Source: Acanthamoeba castellanii str. Neff (taxonomy: Eukaryota > Discosea > Longamoebia > Acanthamoebidae). Taken from it: a stretch of 18,220 nt of DNA. The translations under genes were made by a program, and so were the position numbers. Positions 8,634 through 17,488 of this stretch are shown here, piece by piece; positions within the stretch are counted from its first letter, which is position 1, and each line of letters opens with the position of its first letter. The stretch is taken from NCBI RefSeq assembly GCF_000313135.1, contig NW_004457391.1, positions 250,402 through 268,621 of the forward strand, given 5' to 3'. The notes beneath the pieces are model-generated. The model made no database searches and was not told the DNA's origin. It saw nothing but the letters and a program-made list of their open reading frames with translations.

Positions 8634-11600
8634 ATGGAAGGGCGGCCGTTTGTAGCGGGAAGACGAGGCGGATTGCCGAAAACGTTGGACTTTGGGTGCC
8701 TGCCGGACACGCTTGAGGATTGCGATGAAGATGAGTGGAAGATTTTGTTCGGCGTTTTCCTCGAGCGCTACTGCCTGCCCCAAATCGAGGGCATCATCGA
8801 AAGAGCAGACGACACCATCCACTATGGCGTCACTATCAGGTCCGTTGCACCTTCATCATCGTTTGTTTCTCACCGCTCACCGTTGTTTCGCTCCACACAG
8901 TTTTGTGGACTTCATGGAGATGAACATGGTGGCCGCGCACATGCTCATCAAGTACCCGGCGCGGCTGCTGCCGCTCTTTGACAAGGCCATCTGGGAGCTG
9001 CAGCTCAAGTGGATCGAGGACGTGCCGCTGACCGACCCCAAGCGCAAGCGGTGGCGCGCCAAGTCCCACTGCCACGCGCGCATCACCCACCTCCCCGCCA
9101 ACGTGCCCGAGCTGTGGAAGACCAAGCTACCGCGCTCGTGTGACGTGGGCAACTTCATCGAAGTGCGAGGTGCGTGCAGTCGTGTTTCGTGTGTCGCGTG
9201 TTGTGTGCTGTGTGCCGTGTGTGTCGTGTGCACACTTGCTCACACGCCAGACACGCGCAATCAATCCAGGAACGGTCATCCGCACGGGCATGATCAAGAT
9301 GCTCGAGTGGGAGCGGCTCATGGAGTGCGCCAAGTGCAAGCACCAGTTCGTCGTGCACGCCGATCCCGAACAGTACAACAACTTCCCGCGCATCACCCGC
9401 TGCCCATCCGACAAGGGTGCGCCGACCCACGCTCACAAAACAAAACAAACGAACTCGCAGACCGCTCCTTACTGTCGCGACGCCTTCTTCTTCTGCTTCT
9501 GCTTCTGCTTCTTGACCGCCTAACACGAAGCCTGGACCCACGCACAGAGCCACCGTGTCAGGGCAAGACGTTCCGCTTGATCGAGGGTGATTCGAAACTC
9601 TGTAGGGACTACCAGGAGATCAAGATTCAAGAACAAATCCAACAATTGACGGTTCGTTCACACGCCACCTTGAGATCGATGTCGCCTCTCACTTTTTGTT
9701 TTAAAAGAACATAAGTGCTTACATGTTTATATTGATGACATTGACTGCTATGCTGCTGCTTTGCTAGATGGGCTCCATCCCGCGGTCGATGGTCGTGATA
9801 TTGGAGGACGACCTGGTCGATACGTGCAAGGCGGGGGACGACGTGACAGTCAACGGCATCGTCATGCGGCGCTGGCGCACGGTCGACGAGGAAAAGCGGT
9901 GCGGAGAGCTAGAGTGGTCCATTAGATGCACCGAACCACATCAGGCCACCCCGAGTACTCACGCATGTCTGTGGACAGGTGTGACCTGGAGATGTTCATG
10001 CAGGCCAACCAGCTGCGTGTAAATAACGAGCAGCGCATGGGCATCGTCATCACCGACGAAATGAAGCACGAGTTCGCCACGTTCTGGCAGGACTACGCGC
10101 ACACACCGATGACCGGACGTGACGTCATCATCAAGAGCATCTGCCCTCAGGTTTTTTAACCCTCCTCACTTTTTTAAATAATTCTTTAATTCTATTATTC
10201 TTATTTTCATTTTAAATCTAATATTTCTTGACTCATCAATTAAAAAATAAAATAGGTGTACGGCCTGCATACAGTCAAGCTGGCGCTGCTGCTGGTGCTC
10301 ATCGGCGGCGTCCAGTACACGGACCCCAACGGCCTCAAGGTGCGCGGTGAGTCGCATCTCCTGCTGATCGGCGACCCGGGCACGGGCAAGTCACAGTTCC
10401 TCAAATACGCCGCCAAGCTCAGCCCGCGGTCGGTCCTCACCGCCGGCATTGGTACCTACTCCGTACCACCTTGTCTTCCTCTATGTAGCGCGACATGCGC
10501 AGTTCCCTCACACTGTGTGTCGTGTGTCGTGTGTCGTGTGTCGTGTGTTGCAGGAACCACATCGGCCGGTCTGACGGTGACGGCCGTGAAGGACGCCGGT
10601 GGCGAGTGGATGCTCGAGGCTGGTGCGCTCGTGCTGGCCGATGGCGGCGTGTGCTGTATCGACGAATTCAGCTCCATCCGCAAGCACGACCAGGTCCCGC
10701 CTTGCCTCCCTGTGTCGCGTGTGCCGTGTCGTGACGTGCTTGTGCTAGCTGACAGTGCGCTATGCAGGCGACCATTCACGAGGCGATGGAGCAGCAGACG
10801 CTTTCCGTTGCCAAGGCCGGTCTCGTGTGCAAGCTCAGCACCAAGTGTACCGTCGTGGCCGCCACCAATCCCAAGATTAAATTCGACAAAGACCAGAGTA
10901 CACCTCCCCCTTCCCTCCTTCTCTCTTTTCCCGCTCTCTCCTTCCCTGACCATCCCCCTTCTTCGCTTTCGTTCTTCTTCGTTTTTCGCACTCTTCGCTC
11001 TTCTTCACTCTTCGCTCTTCTCTCTTTGTTTGGGGGGGGGTCTCACAGGTCTTACGGTCAACACGGCCATCGGAAGTCCGCTGCTCAGTCGATTCGATCT
11101 CATCCTGGTGCTCCTGGACGAACAGGAGGATGAGTGGGACACGACGGTGGCCTCCTTCATTCTGGACGGGGTGCGCCAGCGGCACACCAACTCCGGCTTG
11201 GAGTTGGGGCCGTGGGCGCTGCGCAAGCTCCAGGCCTACATCTCCTACGTGGCCTCCACCTACCAGCCCAAGCTCTCTGCCAGCGCCGAGCGGGTACTGT
11301 CCACGATACGACACGCGGCACGCCACACGGACTAAGAAATCTTGTGTTTTGTTTTGTTTTGTTTTGGAAACGCTCAGGTGTTGGGCAACTATTACCGACT
11401 GCAGCGATCGGCGGATCAACGCAACCAAGCCCGGACCACCGTGCGATTGCTCGAGAGCTTGGTCCGCCTGGCGCAGGCACACGCCCGCCTAATGTGCCGC
11501 CACGAGGTGCGTTTCACACCGCGACACGGCACGACACGACACACGCCGCACAGCACATCCTTGGCTGACTTCCCCGACGTGCGTGATGCAAGGTTGGGGT

Positions 11601-12063
11601 GGACGACGCAGTGGTGGCAGTGCAGCTCGTGGAGATGTCCATGCAGAACGCCTCCATGCTCGGCGGGCTGAACAGCGCACTCCACTCACAGCCATCGGAG
11701 CAGCCCGAAGATGACTGTACGCGTTTCCTTCCCCCTCCTCACTCTGACCGCACAACACCTGACACGACACGACACAGCACGACACACACGAACCCAAAAT
11801 ATGAGGGCGAAGATTCTGCGTGCGTTGCGCCTGACCGAGCTCATCGATGAAATGCACATTGTCGACGACGATGAGGACGGGGACGACGGAGACGGGAATC
11901 ACTACGGCCGCAGCACGGCCACCTACAGGAACGAGGAAGTCGACGACGACGATGAGGAGGAGGATGACGGCGACACCGATCCCAGCCTGCTCTCCCAATA
12001 TTCTCAGAGCCGACGCGCCCAACAACCACGTACGCGTTGTGTCTTGTGCGCCCTTTGTGTGTG

Positions 12064-12100
<37 letters not shown>

Positions 12101-12449
12101 GTGTCTGCGCTGCGTTGTTGTGTATCTGCGCGTGCTATTTCTGATTGTGCGTGCAGCGAAGCGCACGTTCGCAGGCGGGGCGGGCACGGGCCACGACAAC
12201 GGAAACGATGACGCTGAGACGGGCCTGCCGCGACCATCCTGGCGCGACGAGCGAGTACTCTCCCAGAAGATCCAGCCACAGCCCGTCAGCTGGAACACCT
12301 TCAACGTACGTTGTGATCATTCACTTCAACCTCTAGAGTGCGAAGTGGCCTCTCATACTCACACATTCTGTTCCGTACGTAACACGCAACAAACACAGGC
12401 CATAGAGTCGCCGGTGCGCAAGCCGGCGAAGCCCGGCTACGGCGAGTGA
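8634..12449 (+). CDS. MCM9: MCM9 AAA+ helicase, 15 exons, complete
   Basis: Exons: 8634-8839, 8901-9169, 9270-9416, 9548-9651, 9768-9898, 9979-10150, 10256-10451, 10554-10693, 10768-10897, 11049-11293, 11378-11506, 11593-11716, 11778-12029, 12157-12305, 12399-12449. These give 814 aa ending in TGA. Zinc-binding Cys at about C178, C181, C203 and C211. [27 protein letters not shown] and [10 protein letters not shown] match MCM9. Walker A is GDPGTGKS (382-389), Walker B is [12 protein letters not shown] (436-447), sensor 1 is AATNP (486-490) and the Arg finger is SRFD (512-515). MCM9 pairs with MCM8 in recombination repair and replication-fork maintenance. It lacks most of the long C-terminal tail of the human protein (1143 aa) and has an acidic Asp/Glu segment at about 685-725 instead. 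In-frame ATG 8586 is an alternative start. The exon 13 boundary is less certain than the rest. Confidence 0.93.
9172..9240. repeat. GTGTCGTGTGT-type repeat in MCM9 intron 2
   Basis: Sense-strand words CGTGTTTCGTGTGTCGCGTG and TGTGTGTCGTGTG fill much of the intron at 9170-9269. Confidence 0.75.
10515..10550. repeat. GTGTGTC 8-10 bp repeat in MCM9 intron 7
   Basis: GTGTGTCGTGTGTCGTGTG type units immediately before the acceptor of the intron at 10452-10553. Confidence 0.85.
10903..11040 (+). repeat. Polypyrimidine tract ending in a G9 run, MCM9 intron 9
   Basis: Nearly the whole intron (10898-11048) is C/T on the sense strand, rich in CTTC and CTCTTCG words. It is capped by nine G residues (11032-11040) eight bases before the exon. 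Confidence 0.85.
12065..12099. repeat. (TG)n microsatellite in MCM9 intron 13
   Basis: About 17 uninterrupted TG dinucleotides within the intron at 12030-12156. Confidence 0.95.
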
Positions 12450-12606
12450 GCAACCTGGGCACATGTTTTTTTTATTATTATTGTTCTTATTTATTGTTCT
12501 TAATCAAAATTAAAATCCTTTTAATTTTATTTTCTTTCTAACCAGTTACATTCTTTTTTGTATTCCCCAGAAGACTTTTCCTCTTTTCGTGTGTGCCAGG
12601 CAGCGA
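12450..12606. other. 157-bp convergent intergenic gap with poly(A) signals
   Basis: AT-rich spacer between the MCM9 stop (plus) and the GATA copy A stop (minus). On the plus strand an ATTAAA variant at 12509-12514 could serve MCM9. On the minus strand AATAAA at 12526-12531 (and again at 12490-12495) could serve GATA copy A. The two 3' ends probably overlap or abut. Confidence 0.5.
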
Positions 12607-13370
12607 TCAGTTGAGGATGGCCTGCACGCTCATGGAGCGGATGGTGTTCTTCCACGCCTGGTATCGCAGCCCACAGCTATTGCACAACCTGGTCAACGTG
12701 GTCACTTGTGGTCAGAACAGATGGCGAAGAAGAAGAAGAAGAAGATGGGTGATGATGAACAAGAAGAAGAAGGGTGCGAACGTACAGGCGGTAGTCGGGG
12801 CCTCGGCGCCAGGCAGCAGACGACGTCCGGCCGCAGTGCTCGCAGCTCCTGGCACTGCTCGTCTTCTTCTTCTTCTTCTCGATCTTCTTGGCCGGGGCCA
12901 AAGCTGCTGAGCAGCTGGTGGTGGCCCTGCCGAGACGGCGGTGGCGCTGGTGGTGGTGGAGGAGGTCGTGGGTGACCTGTTGAAGGTGGTTGGCCAGTTG
13001 CACCATCGCGACGTAGAGCTCCTGCGCGTTGTGCTCGACGGTGCGTGGGGCCTCGCTCGAGGAGGAGATGATCGTCGACCTAGTGGTGGAGGAGGCGCTG
13101 ACAAGGGCTCGGTGGTACTCCTGCGTCTCGATCCTCAGGAGCGCTGCACATCTGTCCATCTGTCGATGTGGCACACAAACAAGAGCTTTGTTGTTCAGAC
13201 ATCATCTTCTACTGCTCGTGAAGATGCATGAACGAAGCCCCTACCTCGGTGTAGAGCTCCTTCTGGCTTGCGAGAGGGAAGAACGGCTCTTGCCGCATCG
13301 GCAGCAGAGTGTGCTGTTCCTGGCTGTGGCGTGCGTTGGTAGTCGGTGTGGTCGTAGTAGGAGTGGTCAT
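12607..13370 (-). CDS. GATA-type zinc-finger protein, tandem copy A (193 aa)
   Basis: Exons on the minus strand: 13245-13370, 12786-13159, 12607-12688, in phases 0 and 2, ending in TGA. The finger is split by intron 2: CEHC-GRTSSAAWRRGPDYR, then LL-CNSC-GLRYQAWKNT after splicing. This gives C-X2-C-X17-C-X2-C at residues 148-172 with the WRRGP core of class IV GATA fingers. It should bind GATA-like DNA sites in the nucleus as a transcription factor. N-terminal to the finger lie a Thr-rich start, LLPMRQEPFFPLASQKELY, a His/Gln-rich helix with QELYVAMVQLANHL, and a poly-Lys run at about 133-141. The start is the ATG conserved in context across all three copies. The upstream frame is also open to about 13500, and an extra 5' exon is possible. 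The exact target and role are unknown. Confidence 0.85.
12723..12776. repeat. GAA/GAT trinucleotide repeat in intron 2 of GATA copy A
   Basis: (GAA)n with ATG and GAT interruptions on the plus strand, within the intron that splits the zinc finger. It is longer in copy A than in B or C. Confidence 0.85.
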
Positions 13371-14198
13371 GGTGGTTGACGTTGATGTTGGTGTAAAGGT
13401 GGGTGTTGATGTAAACGTGAAGTTGAACAAGAAGAGAGCCGGCGTAAGCGCAGTCAAGGGGTAAGTAAGCCAGCGCGGGCAATAGTAGCGGTGGAACGCA
13501 GCTTTTCACCCAATGCCGTGTAAGGCGTGTCGAACAGGGCGACTAGGGCCGTTCCAGTTCCTCCCACGAGCCTAAAATTGATTCCAAGTTGGGATTTTCC
13601 GAATTCTGGGAATGTGTGGATGCGAATTGGCGGGCCGGGCCAGGCAAGATGAACGCCACGCGGGCATGGCGGGAGTGGAGGTCGTGTGACACCGGGGACC
13701 GAGCGGTCGCCCAGTTGAAGCATGCACGGCCCGGTACTTCTCCCGCCTGGCTTCTTGCCCCTGAGCTGCCAGCCATAAGTGTTGATGATTGGTAGGTCTG
13801 TATCTGCGAATCCACATGAAGTTCCGTAACGGACACCTGTTCAGCTGCGACGGTCATGTTATCAACACCAACGTCAACAACTCCAACATCATGAAGGGAA
13901 GCCAAGGGCAGTTGGGCACCGGTGGGGAATTGGACTCAGATTGTGGGGGTAGTCAAATCCTTGGGTTTACACCATTGTAAAATGTTGTGAAGGAGAGGGA
14001 AAGTGTGCTTTTAATTCTCCTCATGGTCAAGGCCATAGGGCAGGTTGAGGATGGCAAGCACTGGTGGAATACCAAAATAGAAGAAACACAGGGTCATTCC
14101 TCAGAAGAGCCTTATTCTCGAATAAGTGTTGGCTCACTTTAATTGCGGTTTATTTTAGGATTCTAACAACTTTCCTATCATCAAACATGTGTGCCCAA
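13371..14198. repeat. Spacer of repeat unit A, near-identical to the spacer of unit B
   Basis: 5' flank of GATA copy A up to the copy B stop. It holds a GTTGAC/GTTGAT-type short repeat just upstream of the ATG. A block at about 13430-13990 recurs almost base for base at about 15040-15580, and a third stretch follows that recurs with the next unit. Minus-strand ORFs here (for example 13543-13905) lose frame through single-base indels between copies, so I treat it as mainly non-coding promoter or leader. A GATA core (minus strand, 13801-13804) is conserved in unit B. Confidence 0.7.
14149..14154 (-). terminator. Candidate poly(A) signal of GATA copy B
   Basis: AATAAA on the minus strand, 45 nt downstream of the copy B stop. 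The same element sits at the same distance below copy C, so position is conserved between copies. Confidence 0.5.
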
Positions 14199-14958
14199 TC
14201 AGTTGAGAAGGGCCTGCACGCTCATGGAGCGTTTGGTGTTCTTCCACGCCTGGTACCGCAGCCCACAGCTATTGCACAACCTGGTCAACGTGGTCACTTG
14301 TGGTCAGAACAGATGGGGCCATGAGGTCCCAATGATGAGGATGACGAGAACAAGAAGAAGAAGGGTGCGAACGTACAGGCGGTAGTCGGGGCCTCGGCGC
14401 CAGGCAGCAGACGACGTCCGGCCGCAGTGCTCGCAGCTCCTGGCACTGCTCGTCTTCTTCTTCTTCTTCTCGATCTTCTTGGCCGGGGCCAAAGCTGCTG
14501 AGCAGCTGGTGGTGGCCCTGCCGAGATGGCGGTGGCGCTGGTGGTGGAGGAGGTCGTGGGTGACCTGGTGAAGGTGGTTGGCCAGTTGCACCATCGCCAC
14601 GTAGAGCTCCTGCGCGTTGTGCTCGACGGTGCGTGGGGCCTCGCTCGAGGAGGAGATGATCGTCGACGTAGTGGTGGATGAGGCGCTGGCAAGGGCTCGG
14701 TGGTACTCCTGCGTCTCGATCCTCAGGAGTGCTGCACATCTGTCCATCTGTCGATGTGGCACACAAACAAGAGCTTTGTTGTTCAGACATCATCTTCTAC
14801 TGCTCGTGAAGATGCATGAACGAATCCCCTACCTCGGTGTAGAGCTCCTTCTGGCTTGCGAGAGGGAAGAAGGGCTCTTGCCGCATCGGCAGCTGAGTGT
14901 GCTGTTCCTGGCTGTGGCGTGCGTTGGTAGTTGGCGTGGTCGTAGTAGGAGTGGTCAT
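14199..14958 (-). CDS. GATA-type zinc-finger protein, tandem copy B (192 aa)
   Basis: Exons on the minus strand: 14833-14958, 14377-14747, 14199-14280; the frame closes at TGA. It is nearly identical to copy A, one codon shorter in a His run, with small changes such as VSASSTTR to ASASSTTT before the finger and AWKNTIRSM to AWKNTKRSM after it. The finger CEHC-X17-CNSC and the WRRGPDYR core are unchanged. Intron positions and phases match copy A exactly, including the intron splitting the finger. The near-identity implies a recent duplication or ongoing gene conversion. Function as for copy A: a predicted nuclear GATA-site-binding factor with unknown targets. The gene model is supported by frame conservation over all three copies. 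Confidence 0.85.
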
Positions 14959-15790
14959 GGTGGTTGACGTTGACGTTGATGTTGGTGTAAAGGTTGGTGT
15001 TGATGTAAAGGGGAAGTTGAACAAGAAGAGAGCCGGCGCAAGCGCATTCAAGGGGTAAGTCAGCCAGCGCGGGCAATAGTAGCGGTGGAACGCAGCTTTT
15101 CGCCCAATGCCGTGTAAGGCGTGTCGAACAGGGGGCGACTAGGGCCGTTCCAGTTCCTCCCACGAGTCTAAAATTGATTCCAAGTTGGGATTTTCCGAAT
15201 TCTGGGAATGTGTGGATTCGAATTGGCGGGCCAGGCAAGATGAACACCACGCGGGCATGGCGGGAGTGGAGGTCGTGTGACACCGGGGACCGAGCGGTCG
15301 CCCAGTTGAAGCATGCACGGCCCGGTACTTCTCCCGCCTGGCTTCTTGCCCTGAGCTGCCAGCCTTAAGTGTTGATGATTGGTAGGTCGGTATCTGCGTA
15401 TCCACATGAAGTTCCGTAACGGACACCTGTTCAGCTGCGACGGTCATGTTATCAACACCAACGTCAACAACTCCAACATCATGAAGGGAAGCCAAGGGCA
15501 GTTGGGCACCGGTGGGGAATTGGACTCAGATTGTGGGGGTAGTCAAATCCTTGGGTTTACACCATTGTAAAATGTTGTGAAGGAGAGGGAAAGTGTGCTT
15601 TTAATGCTCCTCATGGTCAAGGCCACAGGGCAGGTTGGGGATGGCAAGCACTGGTGGTATACCAAAATAGTAGAAACACAGGGTTATTCCTCAGAAGAGC
15701 CTTATTCTCACATAAGTGATGGGCTCACCTTTAATTGCAGTTTATTTTATGATTCTAACAACTTTCCTATCATCAAACATGTGTGTCCAA
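14959..15790. repeat. Spacer of repeat unit B
   Basis: Counterpart of 13371-14198, offset by about 1590 bp. It carries one extra GTTGAC hexamer near the copy B start and scattered single-base indels. The conserved GATA core recurs at 15391-15394 (minus strand). I see no separate gene in it. Confidence 0.7.
15741..15746 (-). terminator. Candidate poly(A) signal of GATA copy C
   Basis: AATAAA on the minus strand, 45 nt below the copy C stop, matching the arrangement at copy B. Confidence 0.5.
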
Positions 15791-16506
15791 TCAGTTGAGA
15801 AGGGCCTGCACGCTCATGGAGCGTTTGGTGTTCTTCCACGCCTGGTACCGCAGCCCACAGCTATTGCACAACCTTGTCAACGTGGTCACTTGTGGTCAGA
15901 ACAGATGGGGCCATGAGGTCCCAATGATGAGGATGACGAAGAACAAGAAGAAGAAGGGTGCGAACGTACAGGCAGTAGTCGGGGCCTCGGCGCCAGGCAG
16001 AAGACGACGTCCGGCTGCAGTGCTCGCAGCTCTTGGCACTGCTCTTCTTCTTCTCGATCTTCTTCTTCTTGGTCAGGGCCAAAGCTGCTGAGCAGCTGGT
16101 GGTGGCCTTGCCGAGACGGCAGTATCGCTGGTGGTGGTGGTGGAGGTCGTGGGTGACCTGGTGAAGGTGGTTGGCCAGTTGCACCATCGCCACGTAGAGC
16201 TCCTGTGCGTTGTGCGTGACGGCGGTGCTTTGGGCCTCGCTCAAGGAGGCAAGTTCCTGCGTCTCGATCCTCAGGAGCGCTGCACATCTGTCCATCTGTT
16301 GATGTGACAAGAGCTTTGTTGTTCAGGCATCATCTTCTACTCTTCTTGAATCAACAAAGTGGAAGATGCATGAACGATTGGCGTACCTCGCTGTAGAGCT
16401 CCTTCTGGCTTGCAAGAGGGAAGAAGGGCTCTTGCCGCATCGGCAGCAGAGTGTGCTGCTCCTGGCCGTGGCGTGCGTTGGTGGTCGTAGTCGTAGGCGT
16501 GGCCAT
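15791..16506 (-). CDS. GATA-type zinc-finger protein, diverged tandem copy C (175 aa)
   Basis: Exons on the minus strand: 16387-16506, 15970-16295, 15791-15872; phases match copies A and B and the frame closes at TGA. The start is MATPTTTTTNARH against MTTPTTTTPTTNARH in A and B. The LLPMRQEPFFPLASQKELY block, the QELYVAMVQLANHLHQV helix and the finger are retained. Differences: exon 2 is 48 bp shorter than in copy A, mostly from loss of a Ser-rich segment before the helix; the Lys run is rearranged; and the finger reads CSRTSSSAWRRGPDYC, with Arg to Cys after the WRRGPDY core. Intron 1 begins GTACGC here but GTAGGG in A and B. All four zinc-binding Cys remain, so it may still work as a DNA-binding factor. 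Confidence 0.82.
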
Positions 16507-17488
16507 CGTGGTGGCGTTGGTGTTGAGGTTGGTGTAAGGGTCGGATAGCAAGAGAAGTGAAGTTGAACAAAGAGAGCCGGCCCTAGCAGCTAATATTATT
16601 ATAATAATAACTGGCCTGCATGAAATTTCGCAATCCTCCTGGCCGGTCATTTACCAAATTTAGGGTGTAGCGTACCTTTTGCGGTGCCCAGCGTTGTTGG
16701 AAAGGGGTCTAGGGAGCCAACGACCATCACAGTCTACACACGAGACTAAAATTGGTAGTTTGGGATTCCGATTCTCAAGAATGTGGATTCATGGGTGTCT
16801 TCGGAGCGACCTAGAACAGAGTCCAACGTCAAAAATTGGCTGCTAAAACCAGGATTCCAAAAAGCTCTTCAACTTGCCGGGCGTGCCAGGCAAGCTGCAC
16901 ACCACGGGCATGGCGGAAGTGGAGGTCGAGTGACACCGGGGTCCAGCTCGGTCGCCCAGTTGAAGCATGCACGGCCCGGTACTTCTCCGTCTGGCTTCTT
17001 GAGTGAGGCTGTGCTGCCAGGCCTGAAGGGCGGTGTTTATGCTCGGTGGGTCTGCATCTCCGCCTGGAGCGCACCTGTTCAGCTGCGACAGCCGTTGACT
17101 GTGGTGTGTCTCACATCCACCGCCTCCATCTGACGTTTTCAGCCAAAGTTGGCGCGGCCTGCTGAAGGCCGAGATAGTCGAAGCAGAAGCCGGCCGTGGG
17201 GGACTAAGGAAGGACCTTCCATGGCCAGAGGTGCCCGGTCGCCATTGTCGGCCATGGCAGCCGTTGGGAGTCACTGCAGTTCAGCGGGGCCGGTCTCTGC
17301 ACCGACAACTTGGAACTCGCCCTGGGGCAGAGCGCCCACAGCGACCAATCGCACCAGCACCCAACTGCACAAACTGGGCCACCACGAAGCAGCCGGCCAG
17401 ACGTAGTTTTTTATGCTATTATTATTATTTTAATATTGTGTTCCGAATATGAACAACTTTCCTTTCCTCTGCACTGCTATTTGTCCAA
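16507..17488. other. 5' flank of GATA copy C, with partial similarity to the A/B spacers
   Basis: About 1 kb with no gene I can name. The part at about 16920-17000 is clearly related to the A/B spacer (the words GCCCAGTTGAAGCATGCACG and CCCGGTACTTCTCC recur). About 17100-17135 is related to copy D instead: minus-strand ATG at about 17132 reads MEAVDVRH but runs into a stop after 16 codons. The stretch 17140-17405 is GC-rich with short open frames on both strands and no recognisable product. About 17406-17450 is AT-rich. Confidence 0.5.

Larger units (their letters stand above)
14187..15776. repeat. Direct tandem repeat: unit B (unit A is about 12600-14186)
   Basis: Stop codons of copies A, B and C lie at 12607, 14199 and 15791, exactly 1592 bp apart each time. 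The whole interval between, genes plus spacers, is duplicated at high identity between A and B. The GGCTCAC..TTTAATTGC and ACTTTCCTATCATCAAACATG words just below copy B (14131-14190) recur just below copy C (15720-15781). This places the unit junction immediately 3' of the gene and suggests unequal crossing-over there. Confidence 0.88.

Noticed and set aside
13543..13905. Minus-strand ORF of 120 codons upstream of GATA copy A (and 15139-15495 upstream of B)
   Set aside because: The protein changes frame between A and B through a single-base indel and is not kept in C or D, so it is probably not coding.
12607..16506. A bacterial-type operon or defence system in the tandem minus-strand genes
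   Set aside because: The repeats are intron-containing GATA zinc-finger genes with eukaryotic poly(A) signals; no nuclease, toxin or phage module is present.
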